In this document: piece by piece, positions 26,916 to 35,060 of the stretch
How the letters are laid out: each line of letters starts with the position of its first letter
How positions within the stretch are numbered: the first letter of the stretch is position 1
Source: Burkholderia sp. BCC0506
Lineage (GTDB): Bacteria; Pseudomonadota; Gammaproteobacteria; Burkholderiales; Burkholderiaceae
Direction of reading: 5' to 3'
DNA length: 64,000 bases
Assembly (NCBI RefSeq): GCF_902833145.1
Contig: NZ_CADFEN010000011.1
Coordinates: 62,001 to 126,000, forward strand
The notes under the pieces: generated by a model
Databases searched by the model: none
Told to the model about the DNA's origin: nothing
Seen by the model: the letters and a program-made list of their open reading frames with translations, nothing else
Program-made: the position numbers and the translations under genes

Positions 26916-28262
26916 ATGACGGCACAACGGTTCACCGACGCGATCGCGTCGCTCGTGCGCGATACCGAGGTGCACAAGGACCTCTATTTGTCCCCGCGCA
27001 TCTTCGAGCTGGAGATGCGCCACCTGTTCCGGAATACGTGGATCTACGTGGGCCACGTCAGCCAGATTCCGGAAACCGGCGATTACGTGACGACGACGAT
27101 CGGCGCCGAGCCGGTCGTGATGGTGCGCCACGTCGACGGGTCGGTGCGCGTGCTGCACAACCGCTGTTCGCACAAGGGCACGCAGCTCGTCACGGATGCC
27201 TGCGGCAACACGGGGACCTTCTTCCGCTGCCCGTACCACGCGTGGTCGTACCGGACCGACGGCAGCCTGTACGCGATTCCGCTGCGGCGCGGCTACGAGC
27301 ACACCGGCTTCGAATCGTGCGAGGCCAGCAAGGGCATGCAGGCGGTCGGCGCGACTCATGACCATCGCGGTTTCGTGTTCTGCCGCCTGAATCCGTCAGG
27401 CGTCGATTTTCACGCGTATTTCGGCGACGCGCTGTCGTCGCTCGACAACCTCGTCGACCGTTCGCCGGAAGGGCGCGTCGAAGTCGCGGGCGGCGTGTTC
27501 CGCTACGTGCACGCATGCAACTGGAAGATGCTGGTCGAGAACCAGACCGATACCTGCCATCCGATGGTTGCGCACGAGTCGTCGGCCGGCACGGCCGTGC
27601 GCGTGTGGGAACGCGACGGCACGCAGCACGCGAAGCCGATGGCGGTCGAGCTGCTGGAGCCGTTCATCCAGCCGCATGCGTTCTTCGAGCAGATGGGGCT
27701 GCGCGTGTGGCCCAACGGGCATGGCCATACCGGCACCGCCGATTCGATCCATGCGCGTTACACGCCGATCCCCGGCTATCACGAGAAGATGACCGCGGCC
27801 TACGGCGAGGCGCGCGCCGCGCGCATCCTCGGCGAGGTGCGTCACAACACGGTGCTGTTTCCGAATGCGATGGTGAAAGGGCCGATCCAGATCCTGCGCG
27901 TGTTCAAGCCGCTGGCGGTGGACCGCACGCTGGTGGAGTCGTGGTCGTTCCGGCTCGTCGGTGCGCCCGATTCGCTGTTCGAGCGCACGCTCGCGTACAA
28001 CCGCCTGATCAACGCGCCGACGTCGATCGTCGCGCACGACGATCTCGAAATGTACGAGCGCGCGCAGCGCGGTCTCGCCACGCAGGCGCGAGACTGGGTG
28101 CACGTCGGGCGCCTGTTCGATCCGCAGGAGTTTGCACAGTCGACGTCGGAGACGAACGGCACCAGCGAGCAGCAGATCCGCAACCAGTTCCGCGCGTGGC
28201 TGCGCTACATCGCGCCGGATTCGACGCAGGAGGCCGCCGATGCGCGCATTTCCCCACGCTGA
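26916..28262 (+). CDS. Aromatic ring-hydroxylating oxygenase, large (alpha) subunit
   Basis: A 448-residue Rieske non-haem iron oxygenase. The [2Fe-2S] ligands are Cys84/His86 in NRCSHKG and Cys105/His108 in FRCPYHAW. The mononuclear iron site is formed by Asp212, His215 and His220 in ENQTDTCHPMVAHES, with a further Asp in VAHDDLEMYE near residue 372. A Cys stands where most dioxygenases have Tyr before the first catalytic His. It overlaps the small-subunit gene by 23 bp. No ferredoxin or reductase gene is nearby, so electrons must come from elsewhere. The substrate is unknown; IacC-like, anthranilate- or benzoate-type roles are possible, and the adjacent IaaM gene points to an indole or aryl-acetic compound. 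Confidence 0.9.
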   Translation: MTAQRFTDAIASLVRDTEVHKDLYLSPRIFELEMRHLFRNTWIYVGHVSQIPETGDYVTTTIGAEPVVMVRHVDGSVRVLHNRCSHKGTQLVTDACGNTGTFFRCPYHAWSYRTDGSLYAIPLRRGYEHTGFESCEASKGMQAVGATHDHRGFVFCRLNPSGVDFHAYFGDALSSLDNLVDRSPEGRVEVAGGVFRYVHACNWKMLVENQTDTCHPMVAHESSAGTAVRVWERDGTQHAKPMAVELLEPFIQPHAFFEQMGLRVWPNGHGHTGTADSIHARYTPIPGYHEKMTAAYGEARAARILGEVRHNTVLFPNAMVKGPIQILRVFKPLAVDRTLVESWSFRLVGAPDSLFERTLAYNRLINAPTSIVAHDDLEMYERAQRGLATQARDWVHVGRLFDPQEFAQSTSETNGTSEQQIRNQFRAWLRYIAPDSTQEAADARISPR

Positions 28263-28722
28263 ACTCGTCGCGTTCGTCTATCGCGAGGCACGCCTGCTCG
28301 ACGAACGGCGCTACGAGGAGTGGCTCGCGCTCTACGCGGACGACGCCCGCTACTGGATGCCGCTATCGCCGGACCAGCCCGACACCGGGCTGCACGGCGC
28401 GCTGATGGACGAGGACCGGCTGTTGCTGCGCATCCGCATCGAGCGGCTGGGCGGGCGCCGCACGTTCTCGCAGCAGCCGGCGAGCCGCGGTCACCATCTG
28501 CTGCAGCAGCCGCAGGTCGATCGGGCCGACCCCGAGCGCGGCGCCTACGTGCTGCGCACGCCGTTTCATTACGTCGAAACGCGGCGCGACGAGCAGACGC
28601 TGTTCGCGGGCTGGTACACGCACGAACTTGCGGTACGCGACGACGCGCTGTGCATTCGCGTGAAGCGGGTCGATCTCGTCAACGCCGACGCGCCGCTCGG
28701 CAGCATCCACCTGCCGGTCTGA
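28240..28722 (+). CDS. Ring-hydroxylating oxygenase, small (beta) subunit
   Basis: A 160-residue NTF2-fold subunit that assembles with the alpha subunit into the oxygenase hexamer. HAELVAFVYREARLLDERRYEEWLALYADDARYWMPL is the standard opening, followed by RTPFHYVETRRDEQTLFAGWYTHEL in the second half. The start at 28240 follows GGAGG at good spacing and lies inside the 3' end of the alpha gene, indicating translational coupling. It is followed 39 bp later by the IaaM-type gene, so the three are probably co-transcribed. Confidence 0.88.
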   Translation: MRAFPHAELVAFVYREARLLDERRYEEWLALYADDARYWMPLSPDQPDTGLHGALMDEDRLLLRIRIERLGGRRTFSQQPASRGHHLLQQPQVDRADPERGAYVLRTPFHYVETRRDEQTLFAGWYTHELAVRDDALCIRVKRVDLVNADAPLGSIHLPV

Positions 28723-28761
28723 CCGCGTGCGGTCCGCACGGCCTTTTTCGTTCCCGATCAC

Positions 28762-30459
28762 ATGAACGCTCCTGAATGCCTGTCGCGCACGCTGCCGTAC
28801 ATCGACACCCTCTACGACTACGGTGCCTTCCTGTCCCGCACCGGCGGGCATCTCGGCACGCTGCCGGCGCACCGTGCGCGCGACGCGCGGATCGCAATCG
28901 TCGGCGCGGGCGTCGGCGGCCTCGTCGCCGCGTGCGAGCTGCTGCGCGCAGGCGCACGGCAGGTCGTGGTGTTCGAGGCGAACCGCGCGCGCGTCGGCGG
29001 GCGCCTGCTGTCGCAGTCGATCAATCCGGACCATCCGCACCTGCTCGCCGAAATGGGAGCGATGCGCTTCCCGCCGTCGCAGGCCGCGCTGTACCACTAT
29101 CTCGAGCGGTTCGGTGTGGACAGCGCGTCCGCGTTTCCCGATCCGGGTGTCGTCGACACCGAGATCCACTACCAGGGTCACGCGTATCGCTGGGCCGCCG
29201 GCGATGCGCCGCCGCCGCTGTTCGATCGTGTCGATCGCGGCTGGCGCGCGTTCATCCGCGACGGCGTGCGGCTCGACGACGGCACGCAGTTGCCCGCGCC
29301 CGCCGAACTGACGGCGCTGCTGCGCGCGCATCGCTACGACGACGCGCACCGCGGCTGGCAGCAGTACATCGACCGGTTCGGCGACGAGTCGTTCTACTCG
29401 GCGATCGTCAAGATCTTCACGGGCACGGCGCCGCCCGGCGGCGTGCGCTGGCGCAAGGGCGAGGACCTGCGCCTGTTCGGCACGCTCGGCATCGGTTCGG
29501 GCGGCTTCCAGCCGGTCTATCGCGCGTCGTTCCTCGAAATCCTGCGGATCGTGGTCAACGAGCTCGAAGTCGACCAGCGGCTGATTCCGGCCGGCATCTA
29601 TGCGCTCGCGCAGGGGCTGCTCGACGATGGCGGGGACGACGCACGGGTGCGCGACTGCATCGTCCACGCCGCCGTGCGGCGCGTGGCGAAGCAGCCGGAC
29701 GATACCTTCGCGCTCACGCTCGACGACGGTTCGACGCACGTGTTCGACCGTGTGATCGTCGCGACGACGACGCGCGCGATGCAGGTCGGCATGGGCATCA
29801 CGGGCATCGCGAACCTGTTCGCACCCGACGTCGTTCGCGCGATCAACGAGACGCACATGGTCAGTTCGTCGAAGCTGTTCGTGTTGACCCGCGACAAGTT
29901 CTGGCTCAAGCACGGGCTGCCGCACAACATCCAGACCGACACGCTGGCGCGCGGCATCTACTGTCTCGACTACGCGCCCGACGATCCCGATGCGCACGGT
30001 GTCGTGCTGATCAGCTACACGTGGGAGGACGATTCGCACAAGATCCTGTCGCTCACCGACAAGGTCGAGCGCTTCGAGCGCCTCGTGGCCGAGATCGGCA
30101 TCGTATCGCCGGCGTTCGCCGCGCACCTGCGTCCGCTCGACGACGATTACGCGCGCAACGTCACGAGCCACGACTGGTTGTCGGACCGCTATGCGCTCGG
30201 CGCGTTCAAGCTGAACTATCCGGGCGAGGACGTCCACTCGCAGGCGCTGTTCTACCAGTTCCAGACGGCCGCCGATCCGTCGTCCGATCGCGGGATCTAC
30301 TTGGCCGGATGCTGTTGCTCGTTTACGGGCGGCTGGATCGAGGGAGCGGTGCAGACCGCGATCAACGCGGCGAGCGCGGTGATCCACAGCCTCGGCGGGA
30401 CGCTCGCCGACGGCAATCCGCTCGACGCGATGCGCAGCCGCTATCGCTATGGCGACTGA
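28762..30459 (+). CDS. iaaM: Tryptophan 2-monooxygenase (IaaM family)
   Basis: FAD-dependent amine oxidase family enzyme expected to convert L-tryptophan (or phenylalanine) to the corresponding acetamide plus CO2. It is 565 residues, close to the 557 of Pseudomonas savastanoi IaaM. Distinctive blocks match that protein: IDTLYDYGAFL near 15, the FAD motif GAGVGG (48-53), EMGAMRFPPS with Arg102 aligning to the carboxylate-binding Arg, FPDPGVVDTEIHYQG, GIGSGGFQPVY, and the C-terminal SYTWEDDSHK and GCCCSFTGGWIEGA segments. No upstream Shine-Dalgarno is obvious. It lies 39 bp after the Rieske beta gene and ends 14 bp from a convergent GST gene. An amidase able to complete an indole-3-acetamide route lies at 22488-23909. 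Confidence 0.88.
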   Translation: MNAPECLSRTLPYIDTLYDYGAFLSRTGGHLGTLPAHRARDARIAIVGAGVGGLVAACELLRAGARQVVVFEANRARVGGRLLSQSINPDHPHLLAEMGAMRFPPSQAALYHYLERFGVDSASAFPDPGVVDTEIHYQGHAYRWAAGDAPPPLFDRVDRGWRAFIRDGVRLDDGTQLPAPAELTALLRAHRYDDAHRGWQQYIDRFGDESFYSAIVKIFTGTAPPGGVRWRKGEDLRLFGTLGIGSGGFQPVYRASFLEILRIVVNELEVDQRLIPAGIYALAQGLLDDGGDDARVRDCIVHAAVRRVAKQPDDTFALTLDDGSTHVFDRVIVATTTRAMQVGMGITGIANLFAPDVVRAINETHMVSSSKLFVLTRDKFWLKHGLPHNIQTDTLARGIYCLDYAPDDPDAHGVVLISYTWEDDSHKILSLTDKVERFERLVAEIGIVSPAFAAHLRPLDDDYARNVTSHDWLSDRYALGAFKLNYPGEDVHSQALFYQFQTAADPSSDRGIYLAGCCCSFTGGWIEGAVQTAINAASAVIHSLGGTLADGNPLDAMRSRYRYGD

Positions 30460-30473
30460 CGCGGCGTCGGCCG

Positions 30474-31199
30474 CTACTTGTCCAGCTCCGGGTAGTGCCG
30501 GAAGATCCCCATGTCGTTGAACGGGATGCGGCGCTCCGACTCGAGATAGCGCGCGACGGGCGGATGCTGCGCGACGCGATCGTGCAGCGCGACGAGCGCC
30601 GCGACCTTGCGCTCCGCGCGCTTCATCGCTTTCGGAAACGCATAGCGCAGGCCCTCGATCAACTGGAACATCGTCAGGTCCGCATAGCTGAGCGTGCTGC
30701 CTGCGATATAGCCGCGCTTGTGCGGATTCTGTTCGAGCACGCGATCGAAGTAGCCGAGGAATTTCGGCAGCCGGTTCTCGAGGAAATCGGCCGCGCGCTC
30801 GGCCGCTTCCGCTTGCTGGTCCTCGTAGTACAGGCCGCTGCCGATCGGGTGGTGCGTGTCGTGGATCTCGGTGATGAAGTCTGCGGCGGTCAGCTGGATC
30901 TGGTGCACCCACAGCCGGCCGGCTTCGTCGTCGGGCGCGAGCCCGAGCCGCGCACCGAGAAACAGCAGGATGTTCGCGGTCTGCCCGACGACCATGTCGC
31001 CCGCCTTCAGGAACGGCGGCGCGAACGGCACGCATTCGGCTTTCGCGCTATCCATCATGCGCATCATCGCCGATACGCCCATCCCGCGCCCCGATTCGCG
31101 CGCGACATCGACATAGTCGGCTTCGGCCGCCTCGAGCGCGAGCCGCACATACTCGCCGCGGCCCTGGATCTCGGGCCAGTAATAGAGTTCATATCGCAT
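30474..31199 (-). CDS. Glutathione S-transferase family protein
   Basis: A 241-residue protein. The N-terminal thioredoxin-like domain begins YELYYWPEIQGRGEYVRLALEAA, with Tyr residues typical of sigma/alpha-like classes. GQTANILLFLGARLGL marks the end of this domain, and the C-terminal helical domain includes YIAGSTLSYADLTMFQLIEGLRYAFP. It conjugates glutathione to electrophiles; the substrate is unknown. AGGAG lies before the ATG. It is convergent with iaaM across 14 bp without a visible terminator and could detoxify products of the neighbouring aromatic oxidation genes, but that is inference. Confidence 0.88.
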   Translation of the reverse strand: MRYELYYWPEIQGRGEYVRLALEAAEADYVDVARESGRGMGVSAMMRMMDSAKAECVPFAPPFLKAGDMVVGQTANILLFLGARLGLAPDDEAGRLWVHQIQLTAADFITEIHDTHHPIGSGLYYEDQQAEAAERAADFLENRLPKFLGYFDRVLEQNPHKRGYIAGSTLSYADLTMFQLIEGLRYAFPKAMKRAERKVAALVALHDRVAQHPPVARYLESERRIPFNDMGIFRHYPELDK

Positions 31200-31617
31200 G
31201 CTGTTCTCCTGTTCGTTGCACCGAATGCTGCCGGCTGCGTGACGACGGGGGCGGCCATGCGGCGCCCGCTGCGAATAGACAGTCTAGGAGATCGTCGGAA
31301 AAGTGCCGCGCGCGGCGATCCGTCGAAACACCGCGCTGGCCGTCGCCGAAACACGGATCCGGCGGGCTCGCCATAGGTGAAACGGCTTCGTCCATCGGCG
31401 AAACGGCGAAACGGCGCAGCAGGCGAACGGATTCAACCGGCGTTTTCACCGCAATTTAACCAACACCGCCTACGATCGAGCTTCGCCAGTCGGCGATGCG
31501 CGGCGATGCCGATTCATGCGCGGTGACCCGATGGCCTTTCTCCTTGACCTCGCGAAACCTGGCGGTCGTGCCTGCTCTCGGGCGCGCTCGTCATTCGCCT
31601 TCTTTCGTCTCGCACTC
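31200..31617. other. Intergenic region between gst and the Tat-protein pair
   Basis: About 420 bp. No coding frame with a recognisable domain. GGCGAAAC occurs twice in tandem near 31397-31412, with related CGCCGAAAC copies upstream; too short and too few to be a structured repeat. Promoters for both flanking genes are presumably here, but none is convincing. Confidence 0.4.
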
Positions 31618-32439
31618 ATGAGTCAGCATTCCCCGGCTTCGTCTCGCAGAACGTTCCTTTCCGCCGCGCCGGCCGTCGCGGCGGCCTCATTGCTCGGCGC
31701 ATGCGGCGGCGGCGACGTCACGTCGGCGCCGATCGGCGACGCGGCGCTCGCCGCGCAGATGTCCGCGAAACTGAACGCCCAGTTGGGCGATGCGGCGACG
31801 GTCGACGCGATCGTGCCGGCGATGACAGACGTCGGCTTCACGTGGGCGCTGCCGACGGTGCCCGCCGCGCAGATCGGCGCGATCGTCGCGTACAGCTTCG
31901 GCAACCGGCCGAACGCGGCGAGCGGCAATACGTCGAGCACCGGCGGCAATCAATCGGCGCTGCCCGATCCGGGGCCCGTCAACGAAGCGCTCGCGGACGC
32001 CGTGTACCGCATCCGCCAGCTGAAACCCGTGAAGGTCTACGCGCAGTGGGAAATCGCGCGCTTTCTCGTGTCGAAATACGGGCTGGGCGCCGACGTGCTG
32101 TCGTCGATCGAACCGGTGATCGCGAGCGACGGCTCGATCGTGTACCTGAGCACCGCGGGTGTCGCGGCGGTGGCCGTCTCGCGCGCGGGCGGCGCAGCGG
32201 CGATGGGCACCGTCGCGGTGGTCGGCCATCGCGATCATGCGAAGCGCTGCATCCAGACCTCGCAGCAGGCGGGCATGCAGGCGGCGGCCGTCGTCGAGGT
32301 GTCGCTGCCGACGGTATACGACCCGCAGTCGGGCCAGCCGTGGACGCGCAACCGCAGCCTTTATCTCGTACACGACATGTATGCGCAGATGCTGACGCAC
32401 GCGACGACCGCGACGATGCAGGCGTTTCCGAAGGGCTGA
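31618..32439 (+). CDS. Tat-exported lipoprotein of unknown function, paralogue A
   Basis: A 273-residue protein. The ATG at 31618 gives a twin-arginine signal, SSRRTFLSAAPAVAAAS, followed by a lipobox LLGAC (Cys near residue 32), predicting Tat export and lipid anchoring. The mature part contains DPGPVNEALADAVYRIRQL, VYAQWEIARFLVSKYGLG, VVGHRDHAKRCIQTSQQAGMQAA and RNRSLYLVHDMYAQM. The order of these blocks faintly recalls the DUF218/YdcF fold, but no function can be assigned. The next gene is a clear paralogue sharing these blocks. Earlier in-frame starts exist but would bury the Tat signal. Confidence 0.75.
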   Translation: MSQHSPASSRRTFLSAAPAVAAASLLGACGGGDVTSAPIGDAALAAQMSAKLNAQLGDAATVDAIVPAMTDVGFTWALPTVPAAQIGAIVAYSFGNRPNAASGNTSSTGGNQSALPDPGPVNEALADAVYRIRQLKPVKVYAQWEIARFLVSKYGLGADVLSSIEPVIASDGSIVYLSTAGVAAVAVSRAGGAAAMGTVAVVGHRDHAKRCIQTSQQAGMQAAAVVEVSLPTVYDPQSGQPWTRNRSLYLVHDMYAQMLTHATTATMQAFPKG

Positions 32440-32474
32440 TGCCTTCCGTTGTTTCTCATTCGAATCCCGTGACC

Positions 32475-33233
32475 ATGACGAACCGCCGCCATTTCCTGGC
32501 TTCCACTTCATTACTCGCCGCATCGTGCGCCGCCTCTGCACCGGCTTTCGCGAGCGACGCCCCCGTTTCCGACGCGGAACTGCAGCGCCAGATGCTGGGC
32601 AAGCTGACGAACGAACTGAACGATCGCGCGACCGCTGCCGACGAAGCCGGTTACCTGCTCGACACGTTTTTCTCGTGGACGCCGCCGACGGTGGACGCTG
32701 CCGGCATCGACACGATTGCCGCGTTCAGCTTCGGCAGTCGCGCCGGGGTGTCGGCCGCCGCGCCGGTGCCGGGCCCCGTGAACGAGGCGATCGCCGATGC
32801 TGTGTTCCAGCTTCGGCGGATAGTCGCGGTACCGGTGTTCGCGCAGCAGGAAGTCGCGAGCGTGCTCGCGTCGAAGTACGGACTGACGGCCGGCGTGACG
32901 TCGATCGCGACGCCTGCCGCGAGCACCGGCAGCCCGATACCGACCCCCGACGGCGTGGCCGCCGCGATCGTCAGGCAGGCCGGTTCGGCCGCGGCGCTCG
33001 GCAAGGTCGGCGTGGTCACGCATCGCGATCAGGCGTCGATCGCCGTGCGCATGTCGAATGCGGCCGGAATGCAGGCGGCGGTGCCGGCCGGACTGTCGCT
33101 GCCCGGCGCCTACGATGCATCGGCCCGGCAGCCCGCGATGCGACGGCGCAATCTTTACCTGATGAGCAACGCCGGCATGCAGCTCGCGATGCTGCGGCTC
33201 GACCTGATCAATCGCGAATATCCGAATGGCTAG
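32475..33233 (+). CDS. Tat-exported protein of unknown function, paralogue B
   Basis: A 252-residue protein with a Tat signal (MTNRRHFLASTSLLAASC, then a likely cleavage site after APAFA). A Cys in SLLAASCAAS could also be read as a weak lipobox. Shared with the preceding paralogue are PGPVNEAIADAVFQLRR, VFAQQEVASVLASKYGL, VVTHRDQASIAVRMSNAAGMQAA, LSLPGAYD and RRRNLYL. The start at 32475 is chosen for the Tat motif; an ATG at 32439 overlapping the previous stop, with AAGGG before it, is a real alternative and would add 12 residues. The tandem arrangement suggests duplication and co-expression. Confidence 0.72.
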   Translation: MTNRRHFLASTSLLAASCAASAPAFASDAPVSDAELQRQMLGKLTNELNDRATAADEAGYLLDTFFSWTPPTVDAAGIDTIAAFSFGSRAGVSAAAPVPGPVNEAIADAVFQLRRIVAVPVFAQQEVASVLASKYGLTAGVTSIATPAASTGSPIPTPDGVAAAIVRQAGSAAALGKVGVVTHRDQASIAVRMSNAAGMQAAVPAGLSLPGAYDASARQPAMRRRNLYLMSNAGMQLAMLRLDLINREYPNG

Positions 33234-33279
33234 GCGGGCACGGTGCGGCGCGCGCCTCGCCGGACCGTGCGTGCCCCGT

Positions 33280-33323
33280 TTTGGCTGGTAATGCCGATAC
33301 AGGTATTGGCACTACCAGCCAAA
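33280..33323. terminator. Long near-perfect stem-loop upstream of leuC
   Basis: TTTGGCTGGTA (33280-33290) pairs with TACCAGCCAAA (33313-33323). Inside it TGCC pairs with GGCA and ATA with TAT around a small loop, giving about 19 pairs with one mismatch. Two T tracts (near 33330 and 33341) follow on the plus strand. It could terminate the upstream pair or act as an operator/leader hairpin for leuC. Confidence 0.5.
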
Positions 33324-33432
33324 CCACTGTTTTTAATGGGTTTTTTCGCGTCCGGGCTGCGCCGCGACGCGTTCTGCGTGGCATAATCGACCGCATCCGC
33401 AAGGCTTGTAGTCACAACGACCCCGCATACCC

Positions 33433-34842
33433 ATGGCACAGACGCTCTACGACAAACTGTGGAACACCCACGTGGTCCACACCGAGGAAGACGGCACGAC
33501 CCTGCTCTACATCGACCGTCAGCTGCTGCATGAAGTCACGAGCCCGCAGGCGTTCGAAGGGCTGAAGATGGCGCAGCGTCCGGTGTGGCGCATCAGCGCG
33601 AACCTGGCCGTGTCGGACCACAACGTGCCGACCACGGACCGCAGCCACGGCATCGCCGATCCCGTCTCGAAGCTGCAGGTCGACACGCTCGACGCGAACT
33701 GCGACGCGTTCGGCATCACGCAATTCAAGATGAACGACGTGCGCCAGGGCATCGTCCACATCATCGGGCCGGAACAGGGCGCGACGCTGCCGGGCATGAC
33801 GATCGTGTGCGGCGATTCGCACACGTCGACGCACGGCGCGTTCGGCGCGCTCGCGCACGGCATCGGTACGTCGGAAGTCGAGCACGTGCTCGCGACGCAG
33901 ACCTTGCTGCAGAAGAAGAGCAAGAACATGCTCGTGAAGGTCGAGGGCGCGCTGCCGCGCGGCTGTACCGCGAAGGACATCGTGCTCGCGATCATCGGCA
34001 AGATCGGCACGGCGGGCGGCACGGGCTACGCGATCGAATTCGGCGGCTCGACCATTCGCGCGCTGACGATGGAAGGCCGCATGACCGTCTGCAACATGGC
34101 GATCGAGGCCGGCGCACGCGCGGGCATGGTCGCGGTGGACGACACGACGATCGATTACCTGAAGGGCCGTCCGTTCGTGCCGACCGGCGCGGAATGGGAT
34201 CAGGCCGTCGAATACTGGCGCCAGTTCAAGTCGGACGACGGCGCGCAGTTCGACCGCGTGGTCGAGCTGAACGCCGCCGAGATCGTCCCGCAGGTCACGT
34301 GGGGCACGTCGCCGGAAATGGTCACGTCGATCGACGGTCGCGTGCCCGATCCCGAGCGCGAGAAGGATCCGGTCAAGCGCGACGCGATGGAGCGCGCGCT
34401 GGCGTACATGGCGCTCGAGCCGAACACGCCGATCGAATCGATCAAGGTCGACAAGATCTTCATCGGCTCGTGCACGAACGCACGGATCGAGGACATCCGC
34501 GCGGCCGCGTACGTCGTGAAGAAGCTGAACCGCCGCATCGCGTCGAACGTGCGGCTCGCGATGGTCGTGCCGGGTTCGGGCCTCGTGAAGGCGCAGGCCG
34601 AGCGCGAAGGGCTCGACAAGGTGTTCACCGATGCAGGCTTCGAATGGCGCGAGCCGGGTTGCTCGATGTGCCTCGCGATGAACGCCGACCGGCTCGAGCC
34701 GGGCGAGCGCTGCGCATCGACGTCGAACCGCAACTTCGAAGGCCGGCAGGGCGCGGGCGGTCGCACGCACCTCGTGAGCCCCGCGATGGCCGCGGCCGCG
34801 GCGATCGAAGGTCATTTCGTCGACATTCGCCAGCTGGGGTAA
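33433..34842 (+). CDS. leuC: 3-isopropylmalate dehydratase large subunit
   Basis: Isomerises 2- to 3-isopropylmalate in leucine biosynthesis with LeuD. In 469 residues the [4Fe-4S] ligands are Cys347 in GSCTNAR and Cys410/Cys413 in GCSMCLAMN, with the expected spacing. Other family text includes [48 protein letters not shown], and [32 protein letters not shown]. It heads the leuC-ecn-leuD-leuB cluster; no leader peptide rich in Leu was seen before it. A near-consensus CATAAT lies about 45 bp upstream without a good -35. Confidence 0.97.
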   Translation: MAQTLYDKLWNTHVVHTEEDGTTLLYIDRQLLHEVTSPQAFEGLKMAQRPVWRISANLAVSDHNVPTTDRSHGIADPVSKLQVDTLDANCDAFGITQFKMNDVRQGIVHIIGPEQGATLPGMTIVCGDSHTSTHGAFGALAHGIGTSEVEHVLATQTLLQKKSKNMLVKVEGALPRGCTAKDIVLAIIGKIGTAGGTGYAIEFGGSTIRALTMEGRMTVCNMAIEAGARAGMVAVDDTTIDYLKGRPFVPTGAEWDQAVEYWRQFKSDDGAQFDRVVELNAAEIVPQVTWGTSPEMVTSIDGRVPDPEREKDPVKRDAMERALAYMALEPNTPIESIKVDKIFIGSCTNARIEDIRAAAYVVKKLNRRIASNVRLAMVVPGSGLVKAQAEREGLDKVFTDAGFEWREPGCSMCLAMNADRLEPGERCASTSNRNFEGRQGAGGRTHLVSPAMAAAAAIEGHFVDIRQLG

Positions 34843-34845
34843 CAC

Positions 34846-34992
34846 GTGACGGCATCGAAACTCATCGTGCGGCTGGTTGCCGCGCTGGCGCTGGCGGGGC
34901 TGGGTTTTGGCCTCGCGGGCTGCAATACCGTCCGAGGCTTCGGGGAAGACGTCAACGCCGCCGGCAGCGCGCTGAAGCGCGCCGCGGAGTGA
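34846..34992 (+). CDS. Entericidin-like small lipoprotein
   Basis: A 48-codon gene with a GTG start 4 bp after the leuC stop. The N-terminal half is a hydrophobic signal (LIVRLVAALALAGLGFGLAG) ending in the lipobox LAGC (Cys26). The short mature tail, CNTVRGFGEDVNAAGSALKR, matches the EcnA/EcnB family pattern of CNTxxGxGxDVxxxGxxL. These are membrane lipoproteins associated with envelope stress or toxin-antidote roles in enterobacteria; the role here is unknown. Placement between leuC and leuD implies co-transcription with leucine biosynthesis genes. It is short and easily missed, but the lipobox and family motif make it real. Confidence 0.85.
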   Translation: MTASKLIVRLVAALALAGLGFGLAGCNTVRGFGEDVNAAGSALKRAAE

Positions 34993-35060
34993 CGTTTCCC
35001 GCCGAGAATTTGTCGATGCGCGCCGGCTGAACGCCGGCCCTTCAACCGGATAGACGGATC

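Noticed and set aside
31395-31415. Tandem GGCGAAAC repeats, considered as a start of a repeat array
   Set aside because: Only two short direct copies without regular spacers; not a CRISPR or a protein-binding array by itself.
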